DNA of 64,000 bases, from contig CM055109.1 of assembly GCA_029204225.1 (NCBI GenBank), positions 27,160,178 to 27,224,177 of the forward strand, read 5' to 3'. Positions 10,012 to 19,336 of this stretch are shown here, one piece after another (the stretch's first letter is position 1; each line of letters begins with the position of its first letter). The DNA is from Diphasiastrum complanatum (Eukaryota > Streptophyta > Lycopodiopsida > Lycopodiales > Lycopodiaceae). Both the position numbers and the translations under genes were made by a program. The notes beneath the pieces are model-generated. The model did not search any database, was not told where the DNA came from, and saw nothing but the letters and a program-made list of their open reading frames with translations.

Positions 10012-10390
10012 CACCAAAGGCTGTTCATCTCCCGCACCCATGCTTTGCAGGAATTAAGTCAAAGTTATTTGATCAAATGGAAAGATGCGAGGATTTCAAA
10101 TAAAGTGTACTGACCTGCACCACAAGTGAAAATACAGTGACAAGTCCTCTAGTGCAATTGCAAGGCAAATACTTCAGCGCATATGTAGCGCAAAATGATG
10201 AAAGGAACCCGTGATGCTGATTCTCTAGTGGCCTGAATGATCCCCGCTTTCCTCACATTGAAACTTGGTTCTACGGCAAAATCCTTTAAAACAGAGTCGA
10301 GCTTCGACTTGTCGGTGTAGAGCTCTACAGTCAATATAAGTAGTTGTAGCGCGGCGCCCCAAAGCAGATTACTGTTGTTCCTGCACAATC
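10012..10390 (-). pseudogene. Exon-like remnants of an unidentified host gene (right part)
   Basis: On the minus strand, about 10388-10190 reads NNSNLLWGAALQLLILTVEL and YTDKSKLDSVLKDFAVEPSF, preceded by TTGTGCAG (possible acceptor) and followed near GCATCACGG|GTTCCT by a possible donor. A second stretch spanning the Copia-1 site (10060 to 10012, then 5975 leftward) reads MGAGDEQPLVQSVKDLKVDP and SFVVPLEYKI before stops. The balance of leucine and charge looks like protein code. I do not recognise the family. Confidence 0.35.
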
Positions 10391-11217
10391 TATGAAGATT
10401 CTACATGTGAAACAAAAACATGCCTTGCAGAATCCGTCAATTGAAGCAATTAACCCAGGCTGTAAGCAGAGTGAAAATACCAGCAGCTATTTGTCTATCT
10501 GATTTTCCCCCTGATCCTATAACAGTCATGGCTGCTAGCAATAAGAGGCGTGTTGTCCGCACACAGCTACAAACTACGGACATGCCTGGTAGTGACAAAA
10601 GAGATCTTAACTTTCTCAAATTCACACTTAGTGAGTGATATGATTGTTAATTTGACTTTCAGAAGCATTAAGTGAAATTATTTAGAGAGTCTTTTTACAG
10701 GCCTGCAAGTATTCAATCCCATGGTAGAAAACTTGGGATGCTGCTACTTTAGCTACTAACAGCTGACATAGCGTCCACTAGAGTATGTCCAACGAAGAAA
10801 GGATACGGATAATAAGACAAATTTTATGCAGTCCTAAATTTTCTGCAACTCCCCAAGCCACAAGAGATACAAATTGTATACGAGAGTTCATTGGCATGTC
10901 ATCCAAATACCATTAAATGCAGAAAATAAAAGTTTACTTTATCCACTGAAGTCCCCTCCAATCCATGTATCTATTTGTGAAATTAGAATATATCCAATTT
11001 CACAAATTTATTTAGAGAAGTCAGTGATGTCATAAGGTAAACCTTAGAAACAATATACGAGCAACTCAAAGAGTCAAAGGATCTAAGTCAAAACAACAAT
11101 AAAAAATTCAATAAACGAAAAATCTTAGCCAAATAGCATTGCTTATGTCTCATCAGTACCCAAGCATAAGTTGCTAACTGGGTTTCGAAAGAATCCGGAT
11201 CCATGTAGTCTGTGTAG
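10391..11217. other. Host intergenic or intronic sequence
   Basis: Short open frames occur on both strands at 10420-10638, overlapping each other, and neither resembles a known protein. The rest is AT-rich. TGTAG at 11213-11217 is the left target duplication of Copia-2. Confidence 0.5.
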
Positions 11218-11557
11218 TGAAGGATTAATTTAATCTTAACAGCACAAGCGACTGATGATTAAAGCACAGACAGATCGTACTGAAAGACCACGATTAATCA
11301 ACACAGAAATAATGCGCAAGCACTGTCACACAAGAACACGAAGAATAATCACAAAGTTTCCAAAACGAGCGTAGTTTCTGCTCAGATCATTCTACATTAT
11401 ATTCTTGCGACGGGTGCCCTCCAAGAATTGGCTCCTCCGTCCTGAGCAGAGAGATCATTCCAAGAAGTCCTAATCTCGTCATATTTACCGACCGTTTTCT
11501 TTCCTATTCAGCTGAATCCTAACGGTAATCCTAAGTATGAATTGCTTATAACTAACA
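11218..11557 (-). repeat. Copia-2 3' LTR
   Basis: 340 bp, direct copy of 15730-16077. On the minus strand the purine run GAGGGAGAG lies just before it, the likely polypurine tract. Confidence 0.92.
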
Positions 11558-11619
11558 AACTCTCCCTCAATTCATAACTTAGTTTTAGCCTAATTCTATC
11601 AGTCCAAATTGACTTCTCA

Positions 11620-12288
11620 AACATATGAATCTGTCGCTAGTCAAAGGCTTTGTCAGTAGATCAGCTATCAAGTTTTCACCACAGCAATATTCTACTTTTA
11701 TCACACATCCATGCACTAGATCTCTAACACTGCAAGTCTATGTGCTTGCTTCGCTTGTGAAAACCGCCATTTTTGCAGAGCAAGATGTATCCCTGGTTAT
11801 CATTATACATCACTGTGGGTTGTCCTACAATTCCCAATTCAGACAAGAAATTGGATATCCAGAGGTATTCCTTTGCCCCTTGGCATATCCCCATGTACTC
11901 TGACTCTGTGGAGGACAGGGCCACTGATTTTTGTTTACAGCATGACCAAGTAATTGCTCCGCCTCCTGTGGTAAAAACATACCCACTTGTTGATTTCATG
12001 TCGTCACAATCCCCCCCCCCCAGTCTGAATCCACATGGCCCTGGATTTCAAAATTCTCTCCCTTGTGTATGCAATCCCCAGGTTCCGTGTCCCCTTCAAG
12101 TATCTCGGCACTCTCTTTGCCACCTGCCAATGTCCCATCCCTGGATCTGATATGAACTGGCTCAATTTACAAACGGAATTGGCTAGATCCGGTCTGGTGC
12201 ATAGCATCGCGTACATTAACGAACCAATCAGACTCCTGTATGGGTAGGGTTCCATCTTTGCTCTTTCGTCATCGTTTTGTGGAGACAT
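11620..12288 (-). pseudogene. Copia-2 RNase H
   Basis: Two frames: 12288-12004 has PYRSLIGSLMYAMLCTRPDL and GMGHWQVAKRVPRYLKGTRN; 11999-11724 has MKSTSGYVFTTGGGAITWSC, SVALSSTESEYMGICQGAKE and KNGGFHKRSKHIDLQC. The shift falls at a run of C at 12011-12020, a likely slip site. A further frame after LQC gives LIADLLTKPLTSDRFICLRS, so the usual ADLLTK end is present down to about 11620. Confidence 0.9.
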
Positions 12289-12291
12289 TTC

Positions 12292-13233
12292 TCATCCCAA
12301 CCTTATTCCATGTTCCATCGGAGTGGAAATTGCGTTGCATGAAGTCATGTTGAATTTCTCCAGGATGATTTGTATGTAGTTCTTCTGGCTCAATTTCACA
12401 AGCCTGTTAGATCTGTCCCTCCTTATCTCAATCCCTAAGCAATAGTGAATATCCCCTAAATCTTTCATCTCAAATTCCTTGTTCAACTTCCGTTTGCAGT
12501 CATTGATCATTGATGTATTGTTAGATATCAGTATTATATCATCCACATATACAGCAGCTATGATGGTCTTACCCTCTATCTTTTGAAAAAACATGCTAGG
12601 ATCAGCATTGCTCTGACTGAAACCTTCCTTGTGGAAGTAGACCTCGATTCTTTCATACCAGGATCTTGATGCCTGCTTTAGTCCGTATATGGCTTTTCTC
12701 AGTTTGCACATCAAGTCAATTCCTCGCTCAAATCCATCTGGTTGTTTCATGTAGACATCCTCATGAAGATCCCCATTGAGAAACGTCGTTTTTACATCCA
12801 ACTGACAGATTTCGCAGTCTTCAGCAGCCGCCCATGACAGTAATATTCGAATTGAAGCTATCCTGGCTACAGGTGCGAAGGTGTCTTCGTAGTCTATGCC
12901 TTCTATCTAAGCACAACCCTTTGCCACAATCCTAGCCTTGTATTTGCTTATTACTCCCTCTGCATTGTATTTTATTTTGAAGACCCATTTTGATCCGATC
13001 ACCTTTCTTCCATCTATCAATTTGACCAGATCCCACGCATGATTCTTCTCGATAGAATCCATTTCCTCCTCCATGGCCTTCATCCAGTGGTTCCGGTCCA
13101 CGCTTATGCTTGCTGCCTTGTAACAATTGGGCTCTTCATGGCTCTCATGTGCCAATAGGACCATGTCATCAAACTTGGAAGGCACTTTCTTGATTCTGGT
13201 CGATCTTCTTTGCATTGGCTCTAACTCTGTCAT
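12292..13233 (-). pseudogene. Copia-2 reverse transcriptase
   Basis: 13233-12907 gives HWMKAMEEEMDSIEKNHAWD, IGSKWVFKIKYNAEG and KYKARIVAKGCA, ending at a stop. The active-site part (12801-12292) starts MDVKTTFLNGDLHEDVYMKQ, then YGLKQASRSWYERIEVYF and the catalytic VYVDDIILI, followed by LSQKNYIQIILEKFNM. The stretch between (about 12802-12906) carries CEICQLDVKTTF and the LSWAAAEDCEI region, so no domain is missing. A stop near 12908 and a stop by 12289 break the polyprotein. Confidence 0.92.
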
Positions 13234-14107
13234 TGGGGCTTCTGACTCTCTTTTGGCAATTCTTCTGGTACTTCTGGCTCTCTTATTAATGCCTCTTCTA
13301 GTATGTCCGCCATTGTCCCCTCTTGATTCTGAATGTCTTCGTTGATTTCCATGCCATCGCTTATGTAGATGACCTGCGTATTTGGCATCCTTTCTTCATC
13401 AACTTCTTTTCTCAACAGGTCCAGCTCCTCTTCGTGAAACACTACATCTCTGGAGATGTAAATGTTCTTTGATTCAGCGTGATATACTCTATAAACCTTG
13501 GCATCATCTGCTATCCAACCAAAATGCATTTTATTGATTTTTTATCCAATTTCTTCCAGTTTTCGTGTGGGATTAGAGCCAACGCAGTGCACCCAAAGAC
13601 TCTCAGATGTCTTAGGAATGGTTTATGTCCAAACCATTGTTCATAAGGCGTTCTCCCATTCAATGCCTTCATGGGTGATCTATTGATTGCGTGTACTGCC
13701 GTCCCTACAACCTCTGCCTACAGAGACTTGGGCATTTCATTGTCATGCAGTAGGCACCTCACCTTTTCTATAATCACCCCGTTTTTCCTCTCTAAGACCC
13801 CGTTTTGTTGGGGAGTATATGGGACAGTGAATTCTCTTTTTATCCCATGCAGCTCACAAAAACCATCGAAGGCGTTGCTCCTATATTCACCGCCATTGTC
13901 TGTCCTCAGTCTTTTGATTCTTCTGTCTGTGTGGTTCTCGACGTATTGTTTAAATGATTTAAACACCTCGAATGTCTGACCCTTTGACTTCAAGAATCTG
14001 ATAAACACCATCCGTGAGCAGTTGTCTATGAATATGACGAAATATCTCGCTCCTCCAATTGATTCAGTTTCCATGGGTCCACAGAGGTCTGAGTGGATCA
14101 AATTCAA
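13230..14107 (-). pseudogene. Copia-2 integrase core and C-terminal linker
   Basis: 14107-13718 encodes LIHSDLCGPMETESIGGARY, FVIFIDNCSRMVFIRFLKSK, then RLRTDNGGEYRSNAFDGFC and PYTPQQNGVLERKNGVIIEK: the D, D and E of the rve integrase core are all in place. A frame change leads to the region before the linker, and 13529-13230 (AKVYRVYHAESKNIYISRDV, VFHEEELDLLRKEVDEE) is the acidic linker to the RT. The integrase joins cDNA to host DNA. This is the stretch Copia-1 lacks. Confidence 0.9.
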
Positions 14108-14220
14108 CAGTTGCCCCTACCTTTGTCCTTCGTAGCTTGACCGTTCTCTGTTCTGCTTTCCATACATGCATGCGTCACATCTTCCTATGTCTGTGCTGGG
14201 ATTGAAATCAAAGTCCCTGA

Positions 14221-14646
14221 CTAAGTTTCCTTGTGCCACAGGTCATTCTTCTTTGTCTCTGTTGAGGCCACACATGCTATTTCCCGCTGCTCTGTACTGA
14301 CTATCAATTGGTATAATCCTCCTCTTCTTCTTCCTATAGGTATGGCTACATCGTCTATAAGCATGCTGCATTCTCTTCTTGAAAATATGATTTCTAGATC
14401 CATGTCAACAATGCAAGCAACTGAAATCAAGTTCTTGGCAATGTTTGGCACATGCAAGACTTCACTCAACGTGAACCTTCTGTCATTGGGAAGTCGAAGG
14501 CTGACTGTCCCAACCCCCACAGCTGTGATCACTCCTTTGTCTCCTATTGTCACTTCCTTTCCCCTTGCAATCAGCTCATAGGTGATGAAAGAGCTTCTGT
14601 TGAAAGTCATGTGTTTCGTTGCAGCTGAGTCAAGATACCATCCCAT
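14221..14646 (-). pseudogene. Copia-2 protease and pre-integrase domain
   Basis: GWYLDSAATKHMTFNRSSFI contains the aspartic protease site as DSAAT, where DSGAT/C is usual; the Gly-to-Ala change may weaken activity. It continues LHVPNIAKNLISVACIVDMD and RRGGLYQLIVSTEQREIACV, ending near NDLWHKET, the start of the zinc domain (expected LWHRRLGH), which is then cut by a frameshift at about 14221. Confidence 0.9.
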
Positions 14647-14790
14647 GTCTGTGGTGCCTCTGAATCCCTTTAATTCACTCTTGATTTCTATGATTTCTGC
14701 ACAACTGTCTGAAGAGGATTGTTGGCTGATCTCTTCTGGTTCATCAACATTATAGCCATGAATGCTATCTTTGTCTCATCCTCCTCAGCT

Positions 14791-15573
14791 TCAATCTATC
14801 AGGTTTGCTTCTGCACTCAATCTTCTCTTGACATCTTCACGCTTCTTTGGACACTGCCTCACAAAGTGCCCGATCTCATCGCAATAGTAGCACTTCACAT
14901 CATAGCCCTTCTTCTGTCCTTCTTTCCATGACTTCTTCTTGGAATCCTTCAAACTTTCCCCCCGCTCAGTGTTTTGATCCTTCTTGATCTTGAAGTCCTT
15001 GAATCCGCTTATGAGAGCAACATCAGTTTGCCTGTCATTGGCTTCTCTCCTTACCTCATCCTGAAGTAATCGATTGCATACATAGTCTACCGTCAGCCTT
15101 TTCATCCATCCCTTCCAGATTGATCACCAGGGCCTCGTATTGGTCTGGCAAGCTTCCCAGTATTCTGTAGATCAATTGCCTTTGCTCCACCGTCGTGCCT
15201 GCATCGTCCAATTGTCGCGCCATGTTAAGCAGAATGTTGGCTATCCCCTGCGCTTCGTACGCCTCCTTCAGCTGCGTCCAGGCTTCCATCGATGTCTTGG
15301 TGTGCCTGACTCGATTTATCGCTGCATCTCCAAGTGCGAGACAGATCATCAGGTATGCTTTTCTCTCCCTGCTCTCCCACGCTTCCGCTACAGCTTGATT
15401 AAGCGCCATCCCTTCCTCATCGCGTTCAACCATCTCGCTTCCTTTGACAATTCCCCACAGGCCTCTCTCCTCATTTTCCAGCTCCAGTTCGCATAATTGA
15501 TGGCGTCCAGCTTCTCGATTGCCCTTGATTCAACCGAAGTAGCTCCCTCCATCTCTTTAACAGGTGTGTTCAT
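14791..15573 (-). pseudogene. Copia-2 gag
   Basis: Three overlapping frames. 15573-15388: MNTPVKEMEGATSVESRAIE, KLDAINYANWSWKMR. 15433-15056: LMICLALGDAAINRVRHTKT, SMEAWTQLKEAYEAQGIANI and LPDQYEALVINLEGMDEKAD. 15105-14791: RLTVDYVCNRLLQDEVRREA and the zinc knuckle CYYCDEIGHFVRQC. The same domain order as Copia-1 gag, with Trp kept where Copia-1 has TAG (NWSWKMR). Two frameshifts make it non-coding as a whole. Confidence 0.9.
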
Positions 15574-15713
15574 TTCTTTCGACCTTCCAAGGTCGCACTT
15601 TCGCTTCGTCTCGATCCTCCGAGATGATCCGCGTCCAATCGCCCTTTTTCACGCGATCAGTACTCCAAATCTCGTGTGACTGATTCCAAATCTCGCGTGA
15701 CCGATTCAGTGAC

Positions 15714-15725
15714 GTGGGCCCATAA
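15714..15725 (-). other. Copia-2 primer binding site (half-tRNA initiator Met)
   Basis: The minus strand reads TTATGGGCCCAC four bases after the 5' LTR. It matches the anticodon arm of initiator tRNA-Met over 12 bases, as in Copia-1 (6312-6325), but two bases upstream have changed (GC for GG). Confidence 0.75.
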
Positions 15726-15729
15726 GCTT

Positions 15730-16077
15730 TGAAGGATTAATTTAATCTTAACAGCACAAGTGACTGATGATAAAAGCACAGACAGATCGTACTGAAAGAC
15801 CACAATTAATCAGCACAGAAATAATGCGCAAGCACTGTCACACAAGAACACGAAGAAGAATCACAAAGTTTCCAAAACGAGCGTAGTTTCTGCTCAGATC
15901 ATTCTACATTATATTCTTGCGACGGGTGCCCTCCAAGAATTGGCTCCTCGTCCTGAGCAGAGAGTACTCAGAGATCATTCCAAGAAGTCCTAATCCCGTC
16001 ATACTTACCGGCCATTTTCTTTCCTATTCAGCTGAATCCTTACGGTAATCCTAAGTATGAATTGCTTATAACTAACA
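15730..16077 (-). repeat. Copia-2 5' LTR
   Basis: 348 bp, direct copy of 11218-11557; longer by a short internal duplication (AGAGTACTCAGAG). Confidence 0.92.
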
Positions 16078-16139
16078 TGTAGGCAGTTACAATTTGATTC
16101 AGTAAAGTGATAACGTTTGGCTTTTACACACAGATCAAA

Positions 16140-16703
16140 TCATTCCTCGAAAGCACAATCTTGTGGATCCAAAGTACTTGTATCAGTGGCAGCAGGCGCA
16201 TCATTTCTGAAATCATATTCTTGAACAAGGTGCAGATTATCAACCAGCTTATGATACACCTCACAACCCGAACACTGCACAAACACAGTTCCCCGCTCAT
16301 AGGCATCCGGATTGATCAGTCGCTGTGATCTTGTGCCGCAAGAATCGCAAGTAAACTCTGCCAGAAGCCTCCTGCGAGGTAGGGTTAGGTCAAACTGCAC
16401 TTGCGGCTGCGCCTGTGCCTGAGAGGTGGATGATGCAGCAGCAGCATCGATATTTGCAATTCCTTCTGATGCTAGAAATGCAGTAGCATCGCTTGAATTT
16501 TCAATGCAGCAAAGAGGAAAGATCTTTGTGCTTCGCTGCCTGGGAAGAATAACAGAACGGAATAACGATGACACGGTGAGCGTGGTTGTATTGCGAGTAG
16601 CGTGTGATGGCGCAGCTGGAATGACGAGGCTATTAGGACATTGGTGCAACAAGAGAGCGCGCTGGCAGGCAAAAGCGATGGACATTGCAGCAGCAGCAGC
16701 CAT
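16140..16703 (-). CDS. DNL-type zinc-finger protein (HEP/TIM15-like Hsp70 escort)
   Basis: Organellar Hsp70 escort proteins of this family keep Hsp70 soluble. The zf-DNL domain is plain: LLAEFTCDSCGTRSQRLINP, then AYERGTVFVQCSGCEVYHKL and VDNLHLVQEYDFR. In the 187-aa product the zinc cysteines are C119, C122, C144 and C147, and the conserved HKLVDNL follows at 151-157. I chose the ATG at 16703-16701 (MAAAAAMSIAFACQRALLLH): it starts a Ser/Ala/Arg-rich leader of ~85 residues that looks like a plastid (or mitochondrial) transit peptide. An in-frame ATG at 16799 would add 32 residues. The VEYDFR-type end matches plant plastid members. The ORF is uninterrupted, with no intron needed; a 3' exon beyond EYDFRN cannot be excluded. 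Copia-2 lies 58 bp past the stop, so the transcript may end in the LTR. Confidence 0.85.
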   Translation of the reverse strand: MAAAAAMSIAFACQRALLLHQCPNSLVIPAAPSHATRNTTTLTVSSLFRSVILPRQRSTKIFPLCCIENSSDATAFLASEGIANIDAAAASSTSQAQAQPQVQFDLTLPRRRLLAEFTCDSCGTRSQRLINPDAYERGTVFVQCSGCEVYHKLVDNLHLVQEYDFRNDAPAATDTSTLDPQDCAFEE

Positions 16704-16889
16704 AAAGTACACACAGAGAGCAGCAGCTGCACAAGCCCTTGTGATGAGAGAGATGTGCCAACAAAGTGCTGGCCGTTTTGGTAGAACATGCGCAATCAAT
16801 GAATCTTTTAGGTCGATGCTGCTGTGGCCGCAAAACTTCCACCTCGCTGGAATGTCTCAAGTCTTCGGATTCAATTTTATTTAGTCTCA

Positions 16890-17770
16890 GTTTACATTGT
16901 TTTATCAGGTTCCACATATTTTTAGCACCCGTCACCCTGACGGGTGCCAGCACGCGTCGGGGTGCGCCAGCTAGGGTGCTGGGCTCACCGGGTGCCCGTA
17001 AAACCTTGAATGTGGGCACAAGCCAGCTTACAGTGGCAACGGGCAGCACAACTGGCGCCAAGTAGGCTCAAAAGCTCTAAGAAAGCATCACAAATTGGCT
17101 TCCTAGGACAATTCTCCATAAAATCCCAAAAAACCTCAAAAGTAATGGATCTTAGCAACATGCAATTGAAAACCGGGATAGAACACCCACTTGCAACCTT
17201 GCTATCCACCTGGAAGTGAATTCTCATTGATCCAAACCGAAATTTCGACAAAAGGTAGTCCTTCTCCAAGTTCTCCGATCTTCGTAAGCCTTGCTCTTAT
17301 ACCACTATAAGGGAAACTCCTCAAGATCCTGCTTACAAGACAAACACAATGGAAAACACTCTATGGAGAAACCACCCAACCAAGTAGAAGCAACCAATCA
17401 ACTCCTGTGCGAGTTTACAAACCCTCAACGAGTACTTACAGTCGGGTGTGCTTAATCCCAGCCGAGAAGCTTCACCCCAAGCCAAGAAATGGGAAGCATG
17501 AAAGTAGAGTCAAACTCTGGCAATGAATCAACCACAAATGTGAGGAGTAGGGCGAGTTTGGCCTTCTTATATAGAGCCATGAACCACCTGTGCACATAGA
17601 CATGCAAGGTCCTAACTCTCCTATACATAGAGTTGCTATTGATAACTCTACACATGCCTTGACTGTCCCAAACCTTGTACTAACTCCATTTAGTGTGTTC
17701 TGGGTCTCGCAAAAATATTAGTTGTTTCGGGTCACGTCCAGTATGACGTGGCATAACTAACATCTTGTTT
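16890..17770 (-). mobile_element. LTR-element remnant with tRNA-Met 3'-end primer site
   Basis: GCTCTTATACCA at 17293-17304 is, on the minus strand, TGGTATAAGAGC, one base off the usual initiator tRNA-Met primer site. An LTR would lie to the right; sequence at 17753-17762 reads TGTTAGTTAT on the minus strand, a plausible LTR start, but no matching end or second LTR was found. To the left, 16926-17000 is a GC-rich block with inverted CACCCGTC/GACGGGTG motifs. No protein domain is visible. Confidence 0.35.
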
Positions 17771-17837
17771 CACTGGAGTACCATGTATCCAAGACTAGGA
17801 ATATATTGAATCCTATGTACTGGTCATCGACATAACA

Positions 17838-19336
17838 AAAACAAATTTCAAATTGACTAAGAATTTAATAACATCGTTATTGTTATTCGTCAGAAAAGAA
17901 ATCATTGATCATATATTGTGTTTTGTTTGCTAATTTTATTTTCCATTTGCTTTACTCCAGTTTGCAACACATATCATTCATTATTTTTATTTGAAAAAAA
18001 AGATTGAGAGAGCTTTGTAGAATATTTGAAATATTCTCATAATGTTAGCATTTGTTAAAAAAAGTAAGTTATAAAAGAGCCATCTTTTTGATCAAGTGTA
18101 AGATGGCAAAAAGAGAGGTGGCGATTTCTCTCTGAATTTTATAAACTAGGAGATTCGCCGTTCTCCCAAACGCCAATGCAATATGAAAAATGAAATTTGA
18201 AATTGCAAACTGCAAATTGCCATGGAATAATTGAAATAGTCTACGAAGCTCGCACATTGTTTTTTCAAACAATAGTTTTTATTCTATATTTTTCAAATTT
18301 GAATCACGAAAATAGCATATGTAATTTTATGTTCAATTAAAATTTCTCATGATTTGGTACATTTTTTTTTTCATATTCTTACAAATATGAAAAACCAATA
18401 TGTTTGAATTTATAGCTGTATTTTTGTAAATTATATCTAAAAAAAAAACCTATAAATTAAAATTATAAAATTGAATTTGTCTTGGTGTTAGATCGATATT
18501 CAAGATGTGAAACATGCAAAATACATAGGAAATTTTATAATAAAATAGAAAAATAAGTTAACAGTTTTAATTTGTATTTTGTGTTTTCATACAATTTATG
18601 AAAATAGAGTAATAAATCATATTTTAAACATATCAGTTTTCTTATATTTGTAAGAATGTGAAACACGATTTGTATTAAATCATAAGGAATTCTAACTGAA
18701 TGTCAAATTACAGATGCTATCTTGATAATAAAAAAAAATGTGTTAACAATAATTTTGATGCTGATAGTTAATGAATTATCAATTTCGAATTGTAATCATG
18801 AATTGTATGAAAGAAGAATGTAGTAGATTGTGAGAAATTTCAATTGAATATAAAATTAAATATGCTCTTTTCATGATCCAAATTCCAAAAATATAGAATA
18901 AAAACTATTTGAAAGAACGGTGCATGAGCTTTGTAGAGTATTTGAAGTATTCCATGGCAATTTGCAGTTTACAATTTTGAATCTCATTTTCAGATTGCAT
19001 TGGCGTACGGGAGAAAGGCGAATCTCCTAGTTTATAAATTTGAGAGGAAAATCGTCACACCTCTTTTTGCCTTCTTACAATTGATCAAAAAGATGGCTTT
19101 CTAACAACTAATTTTTCTGACAAATACTAACATTGTGAGAATACTTCAAATATTTTTCAAAGCTCTTTCAGTGCTCTTTCAAATAAAAATAATAAATGAT
19201 GTGTCTTGCAAAGTACAAGAAAAAAAGTGAAAAATCAAATCAATAAACAAAATACAATTCATGATCAATGATTTCTTTTTAATCAACAACAATAACGACA
19301 TTCGTAAATTCTTAATAGAATGCAAATTTGTTTCAC
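17838..19336. mobile_element. 1.5-kb foldback (long inverted repeat)
   Basis: The two halves are inverted copies. The left half contains TTCAAATTGACTAAGAATTT, AGAAATCATTGATCAT, GAGATTCGCCGTTCTCCC and CAATAGTTTTTATTCTATAT; the right half carries all of these reverse-complemented in opposite order, ending near AAATTTGTTTC at 19324. Arms are about 650-750 bp, imperfect, with an extra ~150 bp in the right arm, and the centre lies near 18550. The sequence is very AT-rich. No transposase frame and no clear target duplication are visible. It could be a non-autonomous TIR transposon or an inverted duplication. Confidence 0.8.

Larger units (their letters stand above)
11218..16077 (-). mobile_element. 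Copia-2: Ty1/copia retrotransposon, nearly complete
   Basis: A 4.86-kb element on the minus strand with LTRs at 11218-11557 and 15730-16077 (plus-strand ends TGAAGGATT... / ...AACTAACA) and a 5-bp duplication TGTAG at 11213-11217 and 16078-16082. All domains occur in Copia order from 15.57 kb down to 11.6 kb. It is related to Copia-1 but keeps the integrase core that Copia-1 lost. By eye the LTRs differ at about ten positions plus small indels, including an extra AGTACTCAG-like insertion in the right LTR. Frameshifts split the polyprotein. Confidence 0.95.

Noticed and set aside
16426-17061. Plus- and minus-strand ORFs overlapping the DNL zinc-finger gene
   Set aside because: Shadows of the coding strand with Ala/Ser repeats from GCA runs; no domain.
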